54,048 nucleotides of DNA, taken from an uncultured Ruminococcus sp. (GTDB lineage Bacteria; Bacillota; Clostridia; Oscillospirales; Acutalibacteraceae). The notes under the pieces are model-generated. The model saw only the letters and a program-made list of their open reading frames with translations. It was not told where the DNA came from and did not search any database. This document shows positions 1-6,603 of this stretch, one piece after another; the first letter of the stretch is position 1; each line of letters starts with the position of its first letter. The position numbers were made by a program, and so were the translations under genes. The stretch is taken from positions 1-54,048 of the forward strand of contig CADBYC010000008.1 of assembly GCA_902798755.1 (NCBI GenBank), given 5' to 3'.

Positions 1-260
1 TTCGCCCTGAAATTATCCGAGTAACAGCCCGCGTATTCCTTAGAATCAAAGGCGATCATAACGGGATGATAGCGCACAAAGTCCTTCACGTTCGACTTTC
101 TGAGCAGCCGTGAGATCACGACCTCACACAGCCCCTCATAGCCCATATGATCAGCCTTGTACCACTTCCCGCCGACCAGCCATTTGAGCTGATTGCCCTT
201 CGACGACGTCGCTTTGGTGTCGATCAGGGATTCGTTTGATAAATCAATGCGGTTGATCAC
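1..260 (-). CDS. HipA/CtkA-like kinase-family protein, 5' part only (runs off window)
   Basis: Reading leftward from a GTG at 258-260, an open frame of 86 codons runs to the window edge. It contains SSKGNQLKWLVGGKWYKAD followed by GYEGLCEVVISRLL. These resemble the N-terminal nucleotide-binding part of HipA/CtkA-like kinase proteins of Firmicutes; this is recognition from memory, not a search. The GTG start overlaps the TGA stop of the upstream HTH gene as GTGA, so the two genes are probably translationally coupled. An HTH protein paired with a HipA-like kinase suggests a regulator or toxin-antitoxin-like pair, but the catalytic half lies outside the window, so activity cannot be judged. Confidence 0.6.
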   Translation of the reverse strand, partial: MINRIDLSNESLIDTKATSSKGNQLKWLVGGKWYKADHMGYEGLCEVVISRLLRKSNVKDFVRYHPVMIAFDSKEYAGCYSDNFRA

Positions 261-820
261 AGCGCAATCCTCGCTTTCCTTGTGATGTTGAGGTACTGGT
301 TATCCTCTGCCATTCTGCCCTTGGTTTTCTCGATGATCTGCAAGGGGTCGAAGTGATCGACGCCGATCCCCTTGAGAAGCGCCTTGCGGTGCGCTCTTGT
401 ACGCGGGAAACACCGCTCCTCGAGGAAGCTCTCGAAGTCCTCCCACGTCGGGTTCTCGTTGACGCCGAAAGCGCGCTTCATGACGTCGTCGGTGCGGTTG
501 ACGATGCGGATCCGCTTGTGCTCAAAATCCACATAGATCTCCGTGCATACCTTCTGTCGGAACATGAAGTCGATCCGCATGACGTAGGTATCATCCGGCG
601 GTCGGTTAAGGTATTTCGAGATCGTCTGACGGCTGACGCCGAAACGCTCGGCGATCTCCTTTGTCGTTTTGCCGTCCTTCTGCAGTTGAATGATCGTCTC
701 GATATCCTGCTCGGACAGCGCCTTTCTCCGGCCTCCCCGCAGTCGTCCCGCGATCTTCCTCAGTTCCGTTTCATCATCCGTTCCGAACAGCTCAATACAC
801 AGCTCGCGATAGTCTTTCAT
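257..820 (-). CDS. Helix-turn-helix protein, partner of HipA-like gene
   Basis: A 187-aa protein. Residues about 34-72 form a resolvase/Hin-like helix-turn-helix (SEQDIETIIQLQKDGKTTKE, then IAERFGVSRQTISKYLN). The remaining 115 residues are an unrecognised domain. The ATG has a GGTGAT ribosome binding site. The gene is first in an operon with the HipA-like gene (GTGA overlap) and sits behind a perfect sigma-A promoter whose start region is covered by an inverted repeat. Autoregulation, with this protein binding that repeat, is the simplest reading but is inference. The HTH call is firm; the biological role is not known to me. Confidence 0.75.
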   Translation of the reverse strand: MKDYRELCIELFGTDDETELRKIAGRLRGGRRKALSEQDIETIIQLQKDGKTTKEIAERFGVSRQTISKYLNRPPDDTYVMRIDFMFRQKVCTEIYVDFEHKRIRIVNRTDDVMKRAFGVNENPTWEDFESFLEERCFPRTRAHRKALLKGIGVDHFDPLQIIEKTKGRMAEDNQYLNITRKARIAL

Positions 821-834
821 ATTATCACCTTATA

Positions 835-859
835 AGTGTAAATTAACATTCTTTACACT
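835..859. promoter_or_regulatory. Probable operator: 8-bp perfect inverted repeat
   Basis: AGTGTAAA and TTTACACT are separated by 9 bases. The repeat lies just downstream of the -10 box and covers the predicted transcription start and early leader. Such a position would block initiation if bound. The HTH protein encoded downstream is the obvious candidate ligand (inference). Confidence 0.6.
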
Positions 860-888
860 ATTATAACCAGATACAAACCATTTGTCAA
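860..888 (-). promoter_or_regulatory. Consensus sigma-A promoter of the HTH/HipA-like operon
   Basis: On the minus strand, TTGACA (883-888) and TATAAT (860-865) are separated by exactly 17 bases. Both hexamers match consensus perfectly. The predicted start lies near 853, inside the inverted repeat at 835-859. Confidence 0.85.
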
Positions 889-992
889 CTAAAACCTAAA
901 CTGCGTATTATTGAGAATATGCGGAATTTTGAATTGCGTATTATTTGTGATCGTAATTATCCACTATCATTATTTCGAAATCAACAACAGAG

Positions 993-1020
993 AAAGGAGA
1001 GCTTTTGAAGGCTCTCCTTT
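993..1020. terminator. Hairpin terminator, 10-bp perfect stem
   Basis: AAAGGAGAGC pairs with GCTCTCCTTT around an 8-base loop, and T residues follow on the plus strand. No plus-strand gene ends before it. It may be left over from a lost gene, or may act weakly for minus transcripts coming from the 3271-1254 operon. The rest of 821-1253 shows no gene I can support. Confidence 0.5.
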
Positions 1021-1253
1021 TTGTTCTTCATAGCGTGTAAACGTGTGACAGATAGGCTATTCTGTCACAATCAAAGTGCTTTGACCCGCTTCCAACGAGG
1101 GGTGATTTTGTCCGTTAAACCGCCAATAAGTATTCGTATGTAATCCGCTCAATTTGCCCTTTGTTATGCCAATTTGCTCGGGTGAATTCTATGTGCCGTA
1201 CAGGGCACATGACGTTTGATATGGAAGAATCTGACGAGGAAGGAAGATGCTGG

Positions 1254-1399
1254 TCATGCTTTGTCAAAAAATGTTGGGGTTTCGGTTGCTTCATCAATCA
1301 GCTTTCCGGCAAGCGAAGCATTATCCTGTTATTGCAAATATTGGTAATGGTTTTGATGAATCGGTATTCTTTTTCGTTAATGACAGCTTTTTCGTTCAT
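1254..1399 (-). pseudogene. Small (about 48 aa) third gene of the DUF4143 operon, apparently frameshifted
   Basis: An ATG at 1399, with AAGGATT upstream, begins a frame reading MNEKAVINEKEYRFIKTITN then ICNN. That frame stops after 33 residues. Shifting by one base near the AACAGGATAA region gives DNASLAGKLIDEATETPTFF and then DKA-stop at 1254. The total of 146 bases is one short of 49 codons, as expected for a single-base deletion. Both halves look like normal coding sequence. It begins 10 bp after the upstream gene and is probably cotranscribed. I do not recognise the protein, and the deletion could be a sequencing error. Confidence 0.4.
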
Positions 1400-1408
1400 A
1401 GGTAATCC

Positions 1409-1978
1409 TTACTTAGATGACTTTTGACGGTTCTGTTCAATAATCGTATCAATGTTGTCAATGATAAAATGCTGGGCATTGAGGTTATAGAATACGCCCT
1501 CGTATGGTGTGCCGTACTGATTGGTACGCTCCTCGGTGATGATGCCGATGTTCATGCCCTGAGCGGTCGGTCGTTTCCTTGTTTTATTATTTACAATATT
1601 ATCCGACAACAAACCGATCTCGGTCAGCCAGTCGGTAATGACGCCGCGCTTCAGCTCTTTTACATACAGCGGATTCACCAGATCATTCAAACGCTTTGTC
1701 AGCTCGGAAACAGAGATCGGTTGCTCCGAAAAAGCAAATTGCTTTAGCTGTTCCGGCGTGACAGTATAATCAGCTCTGTCCGGCATTTCCACCTTGAACT
1801 TCCCTTTGTTGTCTACGATCTGTTTCAGTATTCCTGACACATAGAACAGACATCTGGAGATTCGTACATTGTTGACAACGTCATTCTCATTCACTTCTGT
1901 ATCCGTCAGCGGATTCACACCTTTAGCGAGCTTTTCTAAGTACATCTGCGCTCTGGCGATGGTTTCGATTTCAGTCAT
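1409..1978 (-). CDS. Conserved hypothetical protein, 189 aa
   Basis: A soluble, mostly helical protein with no signal peptide or membrane segment. It starts MTEIETIARAQMYLEKLAKG and has a charged, Ser/Lys-rich tail. It resembles small hypothetical proteins of gut Clostridia that open with an EIETI.RA..Y..KLA pattern, but I cannot name a function. It begins 15 bp after the DUF4143 ATPase stop, so they probably form one operon. No catalytic motif is visible. Confidence 0.7.
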   Translation of the reverse strand: MTEIETIARAQMYLEKLAKGVNPLTDTEVNENDVVNNVRISRCLFYVSGILKQIVDNKGKFKVEMPDRADYTVTPEQLKQFAFSEQPISVSELTKRLNDLVNPLYVKELKRGVITDWLTEIGLLSDNIVNNKTRKRPTAQGMNIGIITEERTNQYGTPYEGVFYNLNAQHFIIDNIDTIIEQNRQKSSK

Positions 1979-1993
1979 TTGATTACACCCCTC

Positions 1994-3271
1994 TTAATCC
2001 TTTAAGCATCCGATCGGGACAATATACACCCCATCCTCTCGTTTGTACGCATAGGGCGATGTACCCGTCAGCACCATCAGAAATGACGGCGCTTTCATTT
2101 TTTCGGTATCGATTTTATCTGCTACCGCTTTGAGCGTTTGCACACCTTCTTCTATCAACTTGTCACCACCGAGCTTTATCTCTACCAAACCGTAGCTGCC
2201 GTTTCGAAGGTGAATGACCGCATCACATTCCAATCCCTCTTTTGTGCGGAAGTGATATACGCTTCCGCCCTGCACCTCAGCATAAACGCGAAGATCGCGG
2301 ATGCATAAGGTTTCAAAGAACAAGCCACAGGTAGACAGATCGTTGATCAGATCGCCGGGACCCACTCCCAACGCCGCTGTCGCAATCGAAGGGTCAACGA
2401 AGTATCGGGTATCTGAGGTGCGAATGGCTGTTTTTGAACGGAGATTCGGGCTCCATGCGGGACAATCCTCAATAACAAATATCTTTTTCAGCGCATTGGT
2501 GTAGGATACAACCGTATCCTTGCTCATTTCCTTATCGTCACTAACGTTAATATCCTCGCAAATTGTTGTATTTGGAGCTTGCGTTCCTTGGTGTCTTGCT
2601 AGAGAACGCAATAGCAGACGGGCGCGGTTCTCATTTCTGCTGACGCCGTCTACACGGCTGATGTCCGATTTCACTACCGCGTCCAAATAATCAAAGGACT
2701 GCGACAACGCGTCCTCGCCATCCAGAAAAGTCGCCTGCGGCCATCCGCCCCTGCAAATCAAGAACGCGATATCTTCTAAAGTGATCTTGCTCTCAGCAAA
2801 GAGTTCCTTTTCCGCATCGGAAAACAATGCGCTGAGGCTCACCTCACCGGTTGATTCTTCGGACTCATATAGACTCATGGGGCGCATTTTGATCCAAGCA
2901 AAACGACCGGTTCCGGTATGATGGACCTGATCCATATCCGCAGGGACAGCAGATCCTGTCAGCAGAAAATGTCCGAATCCGTCGCGGTGATCAGCTTCAA
3001 ATCGAACCGCATCCCATAACTTAGGCGCCATCTGCCATTCATCAATTAACCGAGGAGTACCTCCATGGAGCAGTGACCTCGGACTGATGTCTGCGAGCTG
3101 CAGGTTTTGCTTCACTCTATCGGGATCGCTCATGTATAAAACGCTGGCTGCATGCTGTTCGCAAGTGGTTGTTTTTCCGCACCATTTTGCGCCTTCTACG
3201 AGGATGGCACCCTTACTTTTCAGCCTATTCTCAATCGCCGTATCTATCACACGTCTTTTGTAATTCTTCAT
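1994..3271 (-). CDS. AAA_14/DUF4143-type ATPase
   Basis: A 425-aa cytoplasmic protein. Residues about 20-35 carry a Walker A variant, EGAKWCGKTTT, and residues about 70-80 carry LIDEWQ, a Walker B-like segment. The C-terminal third has the FFETLCIRDLRVYAE and DAVIHLRNGSYGLVEIKLGG segments typical of DUF4143, whose fold resembles nucleases. The GAKWCGKTT form is seen in a DUF4143 subgroup of gut bacteria (recalled, not searched). The start has a GGGAGG site 7 bp upstream and the promoter at 3301-3329. The family is widespread but its cellular role is unclear. It is first gene of an operon with the 189-aa protein and the small ORF. Confidence 0.88.
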   Translation of the reverse strand: MKNYKRRVIDTAIENRLKSKGAILVEGAKWCGKTTTCEQHAASVLYMSDPDRVKQNLQLADISPRSLLHGGTPRLIDEWQMAPKLWDAVRFEADHRDGFGHFLLTGSAVPADMDQVHHTGTGRFAWIKMRPMSLYESEESTGEVSLSALFSDAEKELFAESKITLEDIAFLICRGGWPQATFLDGEDALSQSFDYLDAVVKSDISRVDGVSRNENRARLLLRSLARHQGTQAPNTTICEDINVSDDKEMSKDTVVSYTNALKKIFVIEDCPAWSPNLRSKTAIRTSDTRYFVDPSIATAALGVGPGDLINDLSTCGLFFETLCIRDLRVYAEVQGGSVYHFRTKEGLECDAVIHLRNGSYGLVEIKLGGDKLIEEGVQTLKAVADKIDTEKMKAPSFLMVLTGTSPYAYKREDGVYIVPIGCLKD

Positions 3272-3300
3272 ACAACTGTCCTCCCGTCATCTTTATCCTT

Positions 3301-3329
3301 ATTGTACACGAAAGCCATGTCGATTTCAA
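3301..3329 (-). promoter_or_regulatory. Sigma-A promoter of the DUF4143 operon
   Basis: On the minus strand TTGAAA (3324-3329) and TACAAT (3301-3306) are separated by 17 bases. The predicted start near 3294 gives a leader of about 23 nt before the ATG at 3271. Confidence 0.6.
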
Positions 3330-3665
3330 GAAAAACCTGCGATTTGGCAAAATATTTTTCTGCGATTTGGCTAAGAACTCCCGTTTGAGTTGGCATAATA
3401 CTTTTCTACGATATGGCATTTGATTCTCGCGAGCATCCACCATAACAACGAGTGTATGCCCATGTCACTTGCGAGGTGCTTTCTTAGTTGTAATCTTGTG
3501 AAAAATGATTCTTTTCAAGCCATTATACTCGATATTCGATATTCAGCAATGAATCGTATAAAACGAGAGCATTGCTATAAAGTGAAAGATCAATTAATAC
3601 TAATTTCAAATAAAACCCTTTAACATCTGTTGCGGAGAATTCCGTATAACTTTGTTGTCGAACTT

Positions 3666-3691
3666 GACAGGCGCCACTGCTGGCGCCTGTC
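3666..3691. repeat. Perfect 11-bp hairpin inside the MITE-like element
   Basis: GACAGGCGCCA and TGGCGCCTGTC flank a 4-base loop. There is no T tract on either side, so it is not an intrinsic terminator. It is probably a structural part of the element. Confidence 0.7.
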
Positions 3692-3697
3692 ACTTCC

Positions 3698-3769
3698 GGG
3701 GTCCCTACAACGCCTCGCGTTGTGGGGATAGGAGGAGTCGCGGCACGAGGTCAAGGCATACCAACCGGA
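3698..3769 (-). repeat. Dispersed repeat R1, copy A
   Basis: Read on the minus strand, this 72-bp segment matches 15781-15853 closely: TCCGGTTGGTATGCCTTGAC, then CTC.TG..GCGACTCCTCCT, then a GC-rich hairpin ending in GGACCCC. The hairpin stem differs between copies by paired changes. Confidence 0.75.
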
Positions 3770-3977
3770 GTAGCCTTCAGATGAGGAGTTGTCCAAATCT
3801 GTGATTTGGTTTACAACTCCCATGCAACAGCGCTCCAAGAGCGTAGCGATTGGCTAAGCGCCACTGTGTACAGCGAACGACGACGACAACAAAGCTATAC
3901 GAAATATAGCGCAATAGATGATAAAGGTTTTTATTAAGGATTAGTATCAGAAGTATTCATCGGGCAATATAAGACCG

Positions 3978-5804
3978 TCAAGCTACGAACCCTATGTGCA
4001 CATGATTCTCAAGCTGTGAATCTGTCTGCTCAGGGATCTTGAGATCGCAAGGATAAAGTGTGTAATCCTTTTCGGCAGAGCTGTCCTCGCTCCCGTAGAC
4101 GCGCGAAGCGTAGTTGAGGATTGCGTTCTCCGCAAGGTTGCGGCAGAAGCGCCCGTTGCCGTTCTCGGGATGACCCGCCGCTATTTGACAGACCGCCGTC
4201 AGCGTTTTCTTTGCCTCGGCGCTTACAGTAAAGCCCCTCTTCTTCGCTTCAAGCTCCGTGATGCTCACCATCTCCTCGGCTGAGTAATCGGCAAAGCCGA
4301 TCGTGAACGGCACGCGCGATCTCAGCCCCGGATTCCTCAGGAAGAACTCCTTCATCTCATCGGGATAACCCGCGAAAATCACGACGGTGTCCTGTCGGTT
4401 ATTTTCCATTTCCTGAACCATGGTGTTGATCGCCTCGTCGCCGAAATCTCCCTTTCGGCTCTCTATAAGCGAATACGCCTCGTCGATGAACAGCAGCTTT
4501 CCCTTAGCCCGATAAAAGACGTTCTTGACCTTGTCGGCGGTCTGCCCCACGTATTTGGCGATCAGATCGGCGCGTCCCACTTCTACGATCTCGCCCGACT
4601 TGAGCAATCCGATCTCATGAAGGATACCGGCAATGATCCTGGCGACCGTCGTCTTTGCCGTACCGGGATTACCGATAAACGCCATATTCAGGACGATAGG
4701 CTCCGTCCTTTGATCTCTCGATTCCATATCCTGCTTCATTCTTGCGAAAGCCGTGATCTTCCTGACCTGATCCTTGACGTTCTCAAGACCGATCAGACTG
4801 TCGAGCATTTCGGTATAACAAGGAGCCGGTTCTTCGGGCACGTCGGGCTTCGTCTTGATCCTTGCTAACTTCTCCTTGATCTCTTCATAGCCTTTTCTCC
4901 CGAGGTTGCGCACACGCATGAGCTCTTCGTCTGTCTTTTCCAGAAGCTCCGCTACCGTGTGGATCCCTGCCCGTCGCAAGCAGTTATAGGCTCGGACGCT
5001 GAGATCCATATCTTTTATATAGATCGGCTCAAAGTCCTCGTCAAGCTCCGTGTCATCCTCCTCAAAGCACAGACTATCGTCCGATTCCAAATCAATTTCT
5101 GACAGTTCATCAAATACATCCGTCTCAAGTGGACGGTTATTCATCATATAAGTCAATATCCCTGTCATAAAACCCAGGATACTCTCTGAGGGAAGGAAGT
5201 TTACTTCATCAAACAACGGATCGGTATCGCTTACCTCTCTCACCCGCGTATCAGGAACGGCGAATGAGAGCATCGTCTGCAACCTCAGGCTCATGGCTTC
5301 GGGAAGAGAAACGATGATCAACCCCAAGCCTTGACCGTTCACGATCAGGCGTAGGTCGGAGGCGGTCTGCCGCAAGATGGCTGTCGCCTCGAGGATGGTT
5401 TCTATGCTCCCGCTGCTTGCGCCGTCCTCACTGCAGCTTTGACTCTCACTATCGGAAAGTATCAGCGCGTAGGTTTTCTTTGCCGCTGTGCGGACGTTTT
5501 CCTGCGCAACAGGTGAACAGGCCGTCGCACAATCACGGAATATCCAGTCATAATCCGCCGTTGTCACAGCTCTGTCGGTCGCCGCGTACGCGAACGCGCG
5601 CAGCTTCCCTGCCCCGTCGGCTTCGAGCTGAAAGCAGAGATACTCACTCACCGACAGCATTTTTGCCGCTGACATAAAACGCTCGCTCGCTTTCCGCGGA
5701 ACAGGATACGTTTCGTCGGTATACAGATCCGCGTTGGGCGAGACGGATAATTCTACACGATCGGACAGTCTGCCAAACGCGGAAATAATAATGTTAGTTT
5801 TCAT
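3978..5804 (-). CDS. CbxX/CfxQ-type AAA+ ATPase with an RpoA C-terminal-like domain
   Basis: A 608-aa cytoplasmic protein. Residues 1-245 are an unrecognised domain ending in an acidic linker. Residues about 261-316 ([20 protein letters not shown] ... [16 protein letters not shown]) closely resemble the helix-hairpin-helix C-terminal domain of the RNA polymerase alpha subunit. Residues about 335-590 form a CbxX/CfxQ AAA+ module: Walker A GNPGTAKT at 378-385, Walker B LLFIDEA near 437-443, and an arginine-rich [10 protein letters not shown] segment. That family includes SpoVK, EccA and Rubisco activases, which remodel protein complexes. The fusion suggests the remodeller is tethered to DNA or transcription complexes (inference). 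It has its own promoter and a long structured leader. Confidence 0.85.
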   Translation of the reverse strand: MKTNIIISAFGRLSDRVELSVSPNADLYTDETYPVPRKASERFMSAAKMLSVSEYLCFQLEADGAGKLRAFAYAATDRAVTTADYDWIFRDCATACSPVAQENVRTAAKKTYALILSDSESQSCSEDGASSGSIETILEATAILRQTASDLRLIVNGQGLGLIIVSLPEAMSLRLQTMLSFAVPDTRVREVSDTDPLFDEVNFLPSESILGFMTGILTYMMNNRPLETDVFDELSEIDLESDDSLCFEEDDTELDEDFEPIYIKDMDLSVRAYNCLRRAGIHTVAELLEKTDEELMRVRNLGRKGYEEIKEKLARIKTKPDVPEEPAPCYTEMLDSLIGLENVKDQVRKITAFARMKQDMESRDQRTEPIVLNMAFIGNPGTAKTTVARIIAGILHEIGLLKSGEIVEVGRADLIAKYVGQTADKVKNVFYRAKGKLLFIDEAYSLIESRKGDFGDEAINTMVQEMENNRQDTVVIFAGYPDEMKEFFLRNPGLRSRVPFTIGFADYSAEEMVSITELEAKKRGFTVSAEAKKTLTAVCQIAAGHPENGNGRFCRNLAENAILNYASRVYGSEDSSAEKDYTLYPCDLKIPEQTDSQLENHVHIGFVA

Positions 5805-6061
5805 TGATTGTGCCTTCTTTCATAAAATTGATGATTTCTCGCAATCTGCACCGCACGATTCCTTGGCGCGCTCCCCGCGTCTGCGGATCGCGGCGCGCTT
5901 CCCCGGTCGGCCGTTCGGTGTATTTGCGGATTCAATTGTCAAGGTGCGTTTTCGGCACAACAAAAGAGCCGATGTTTTGGATCAAAAAGGGTACACTACT
6001 CCTACGGTGTCCCTTTCCATTCTTCCAAACATCAGCTTTGAAACTAACATTTTTCAATTGT
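5805..6061 (-). ncRNA. Structured 257-nt 5' leader, possible riboregulator
   Basis: Between the promoter at 6068-6096 and the ATG at 5804 the transcript can form nested stems. (1) An imperfect long hairpin, about 5969-6033, with GATGTTT/AAACATC outside and AAAGGG-CAC/GTGT-CCC inside. (2) A long-range stem in which CGCACCTTG (5948-5940) faces CAAGG (5865-5861) plus GTGCG (5856-5852). (3) Inside that, GCGCGC-CGCG (5898-5889) faces CGCG (5879-5876) and GCGCGC (5871-5866). No U-tract terminator is visible. I cannot match it to a known riboswitch class. The structure is seen by eye and not folded computationally. Confidence 0.4.
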
Positions 6062-6067
6062 GAATGT

Positions 6068-6096
6068 ATACTATCACATCAAAAAGCGTTTGTCAA
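6068..6096 (-). promoter_or_regulatory. Sigma-A promoter upstream of the AAA+/alpha-CTD gene
   Basis: On the minus strand TTGACA (6091-6096) and TAGTAT (6068-6073) are separated by 17 bases. The predicted start is near 6061. It sits in the gap after the HD gene and explains the unusually long leader. Confidence 0.75.
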
Positions 6097-6161
6097 TAGT
6101 TTTTTCAACAAACAATGAGTTAGACGGTTCCCGCGCTATAAGCGTCTTTATCGGGCTTGCT

Positions 6162-6590
6162 TCAAACCTTGAGCAGGCTTGCGGCGAGCTGATACTTCTT
6201 CACCCGCTCCAGCGCCTTTTGATCCACCTCGTCCAGACGGCTCAGGTCGCTGTTGTGCTCAAGATCCGCGAGCTTGACCTTTGTCGCGATCGGATTCGTC
6301 CTGATCTTTTTGATATAATCCATATAAGGCACGCTCTTATCATGCGTCAGCAGCGCAAGCGCGTCGATCACTTCATCGGGAAAGCCCTCTGCCCTCAGAT
6401 CACTCAGCGTCATGTCTGAGTCCTCGGCAACGTCATGCAGCAAGGCGACGCAGGTCGAGTATTCGTCGTCCATCTGCTCTGCTACATGGAACGGATGGTA
6501 AACGTAAGGCATACCGCTTTTGTCGACCTGTGTGTGATGAGCGTTGAATGATATCCGCAACGCCTTTTTCGTCAGTGCTGTATAGATCAT
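6162..6590 (-). CDS. HD-domain hydrolase, small SpoT/MESH1-like
   Basis: A 142-aa protein with the HD phosphohydrolase pattern: H17-H18 in ISFNAHHTQVDKSG, YHPFHVAEQM, and the metal-binding pair in ALLHDVAEDSDMT, followed by LTH. The order HxG-like loop, HPxxVA, LLHDVxED is that of the (p)ppGpp hydrolase domain of RelA/SpoT and small alarmone hydrolases. No synthetase domain is present. It would hydrolyse (p)ppGpp or a related nucleotide in the cytoplasm (inference from family). It starts 13 bp after the channel-like gene and is likely cotranscribed with it. Confidence 0.82.
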   Translation of the reverse strand: MIYTALTKKALRISFNAHHTQVDKSGMPYVYHPFHVAEQMDDEYSTCVALLHDVAEDSDMTLSDLRAEGFPDEVIDALALLTHDKSVPYMDYIKKIRTNPIATKVKLADLEHNSDLSRLDEVDQKALERVKKYQLAASLLKV

Positions 6591-6603
6591 ATTATCCTCC
6601 TTA

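Larger units (their letters stand above)
3597..3947. mobile_element. MITE-like element, 351 bp, with 64-bp terminal inverted repeats
   Basis: Bases 3597-3660 and the reverse complement of 3884-3947 align without gaps over 64 positions. I count 51 matches, including a 17/18 inner block CGTATA(A/G)CTTTGTTGTCG. No transposase ORF lies inside. The interior holds a perfect 11-bp hairpin (3666-3691), a copy of a dispersed 72-bp repeat (3698-3769) and another hairpin near 3785-3820. No target duplication was found. A solo end of the same family occurs at 22109-22140. The element fills most of the gene-free interval 3330-3977; 3330-3596 shows nothing else. Confidence 0.7.

Noticed and set aside
1115-1297. 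60-codon minus frame as a small protein
   Set aside because: It overlaps the better-supported 1254-1399 ORF, lacks a ribosome binding site and has no coding-like composition in its first half.
3620-3838. 72-codon minus frame
   Set aside because: It lies inside the MITE-like element across its hairpins and the dispersed repeat.
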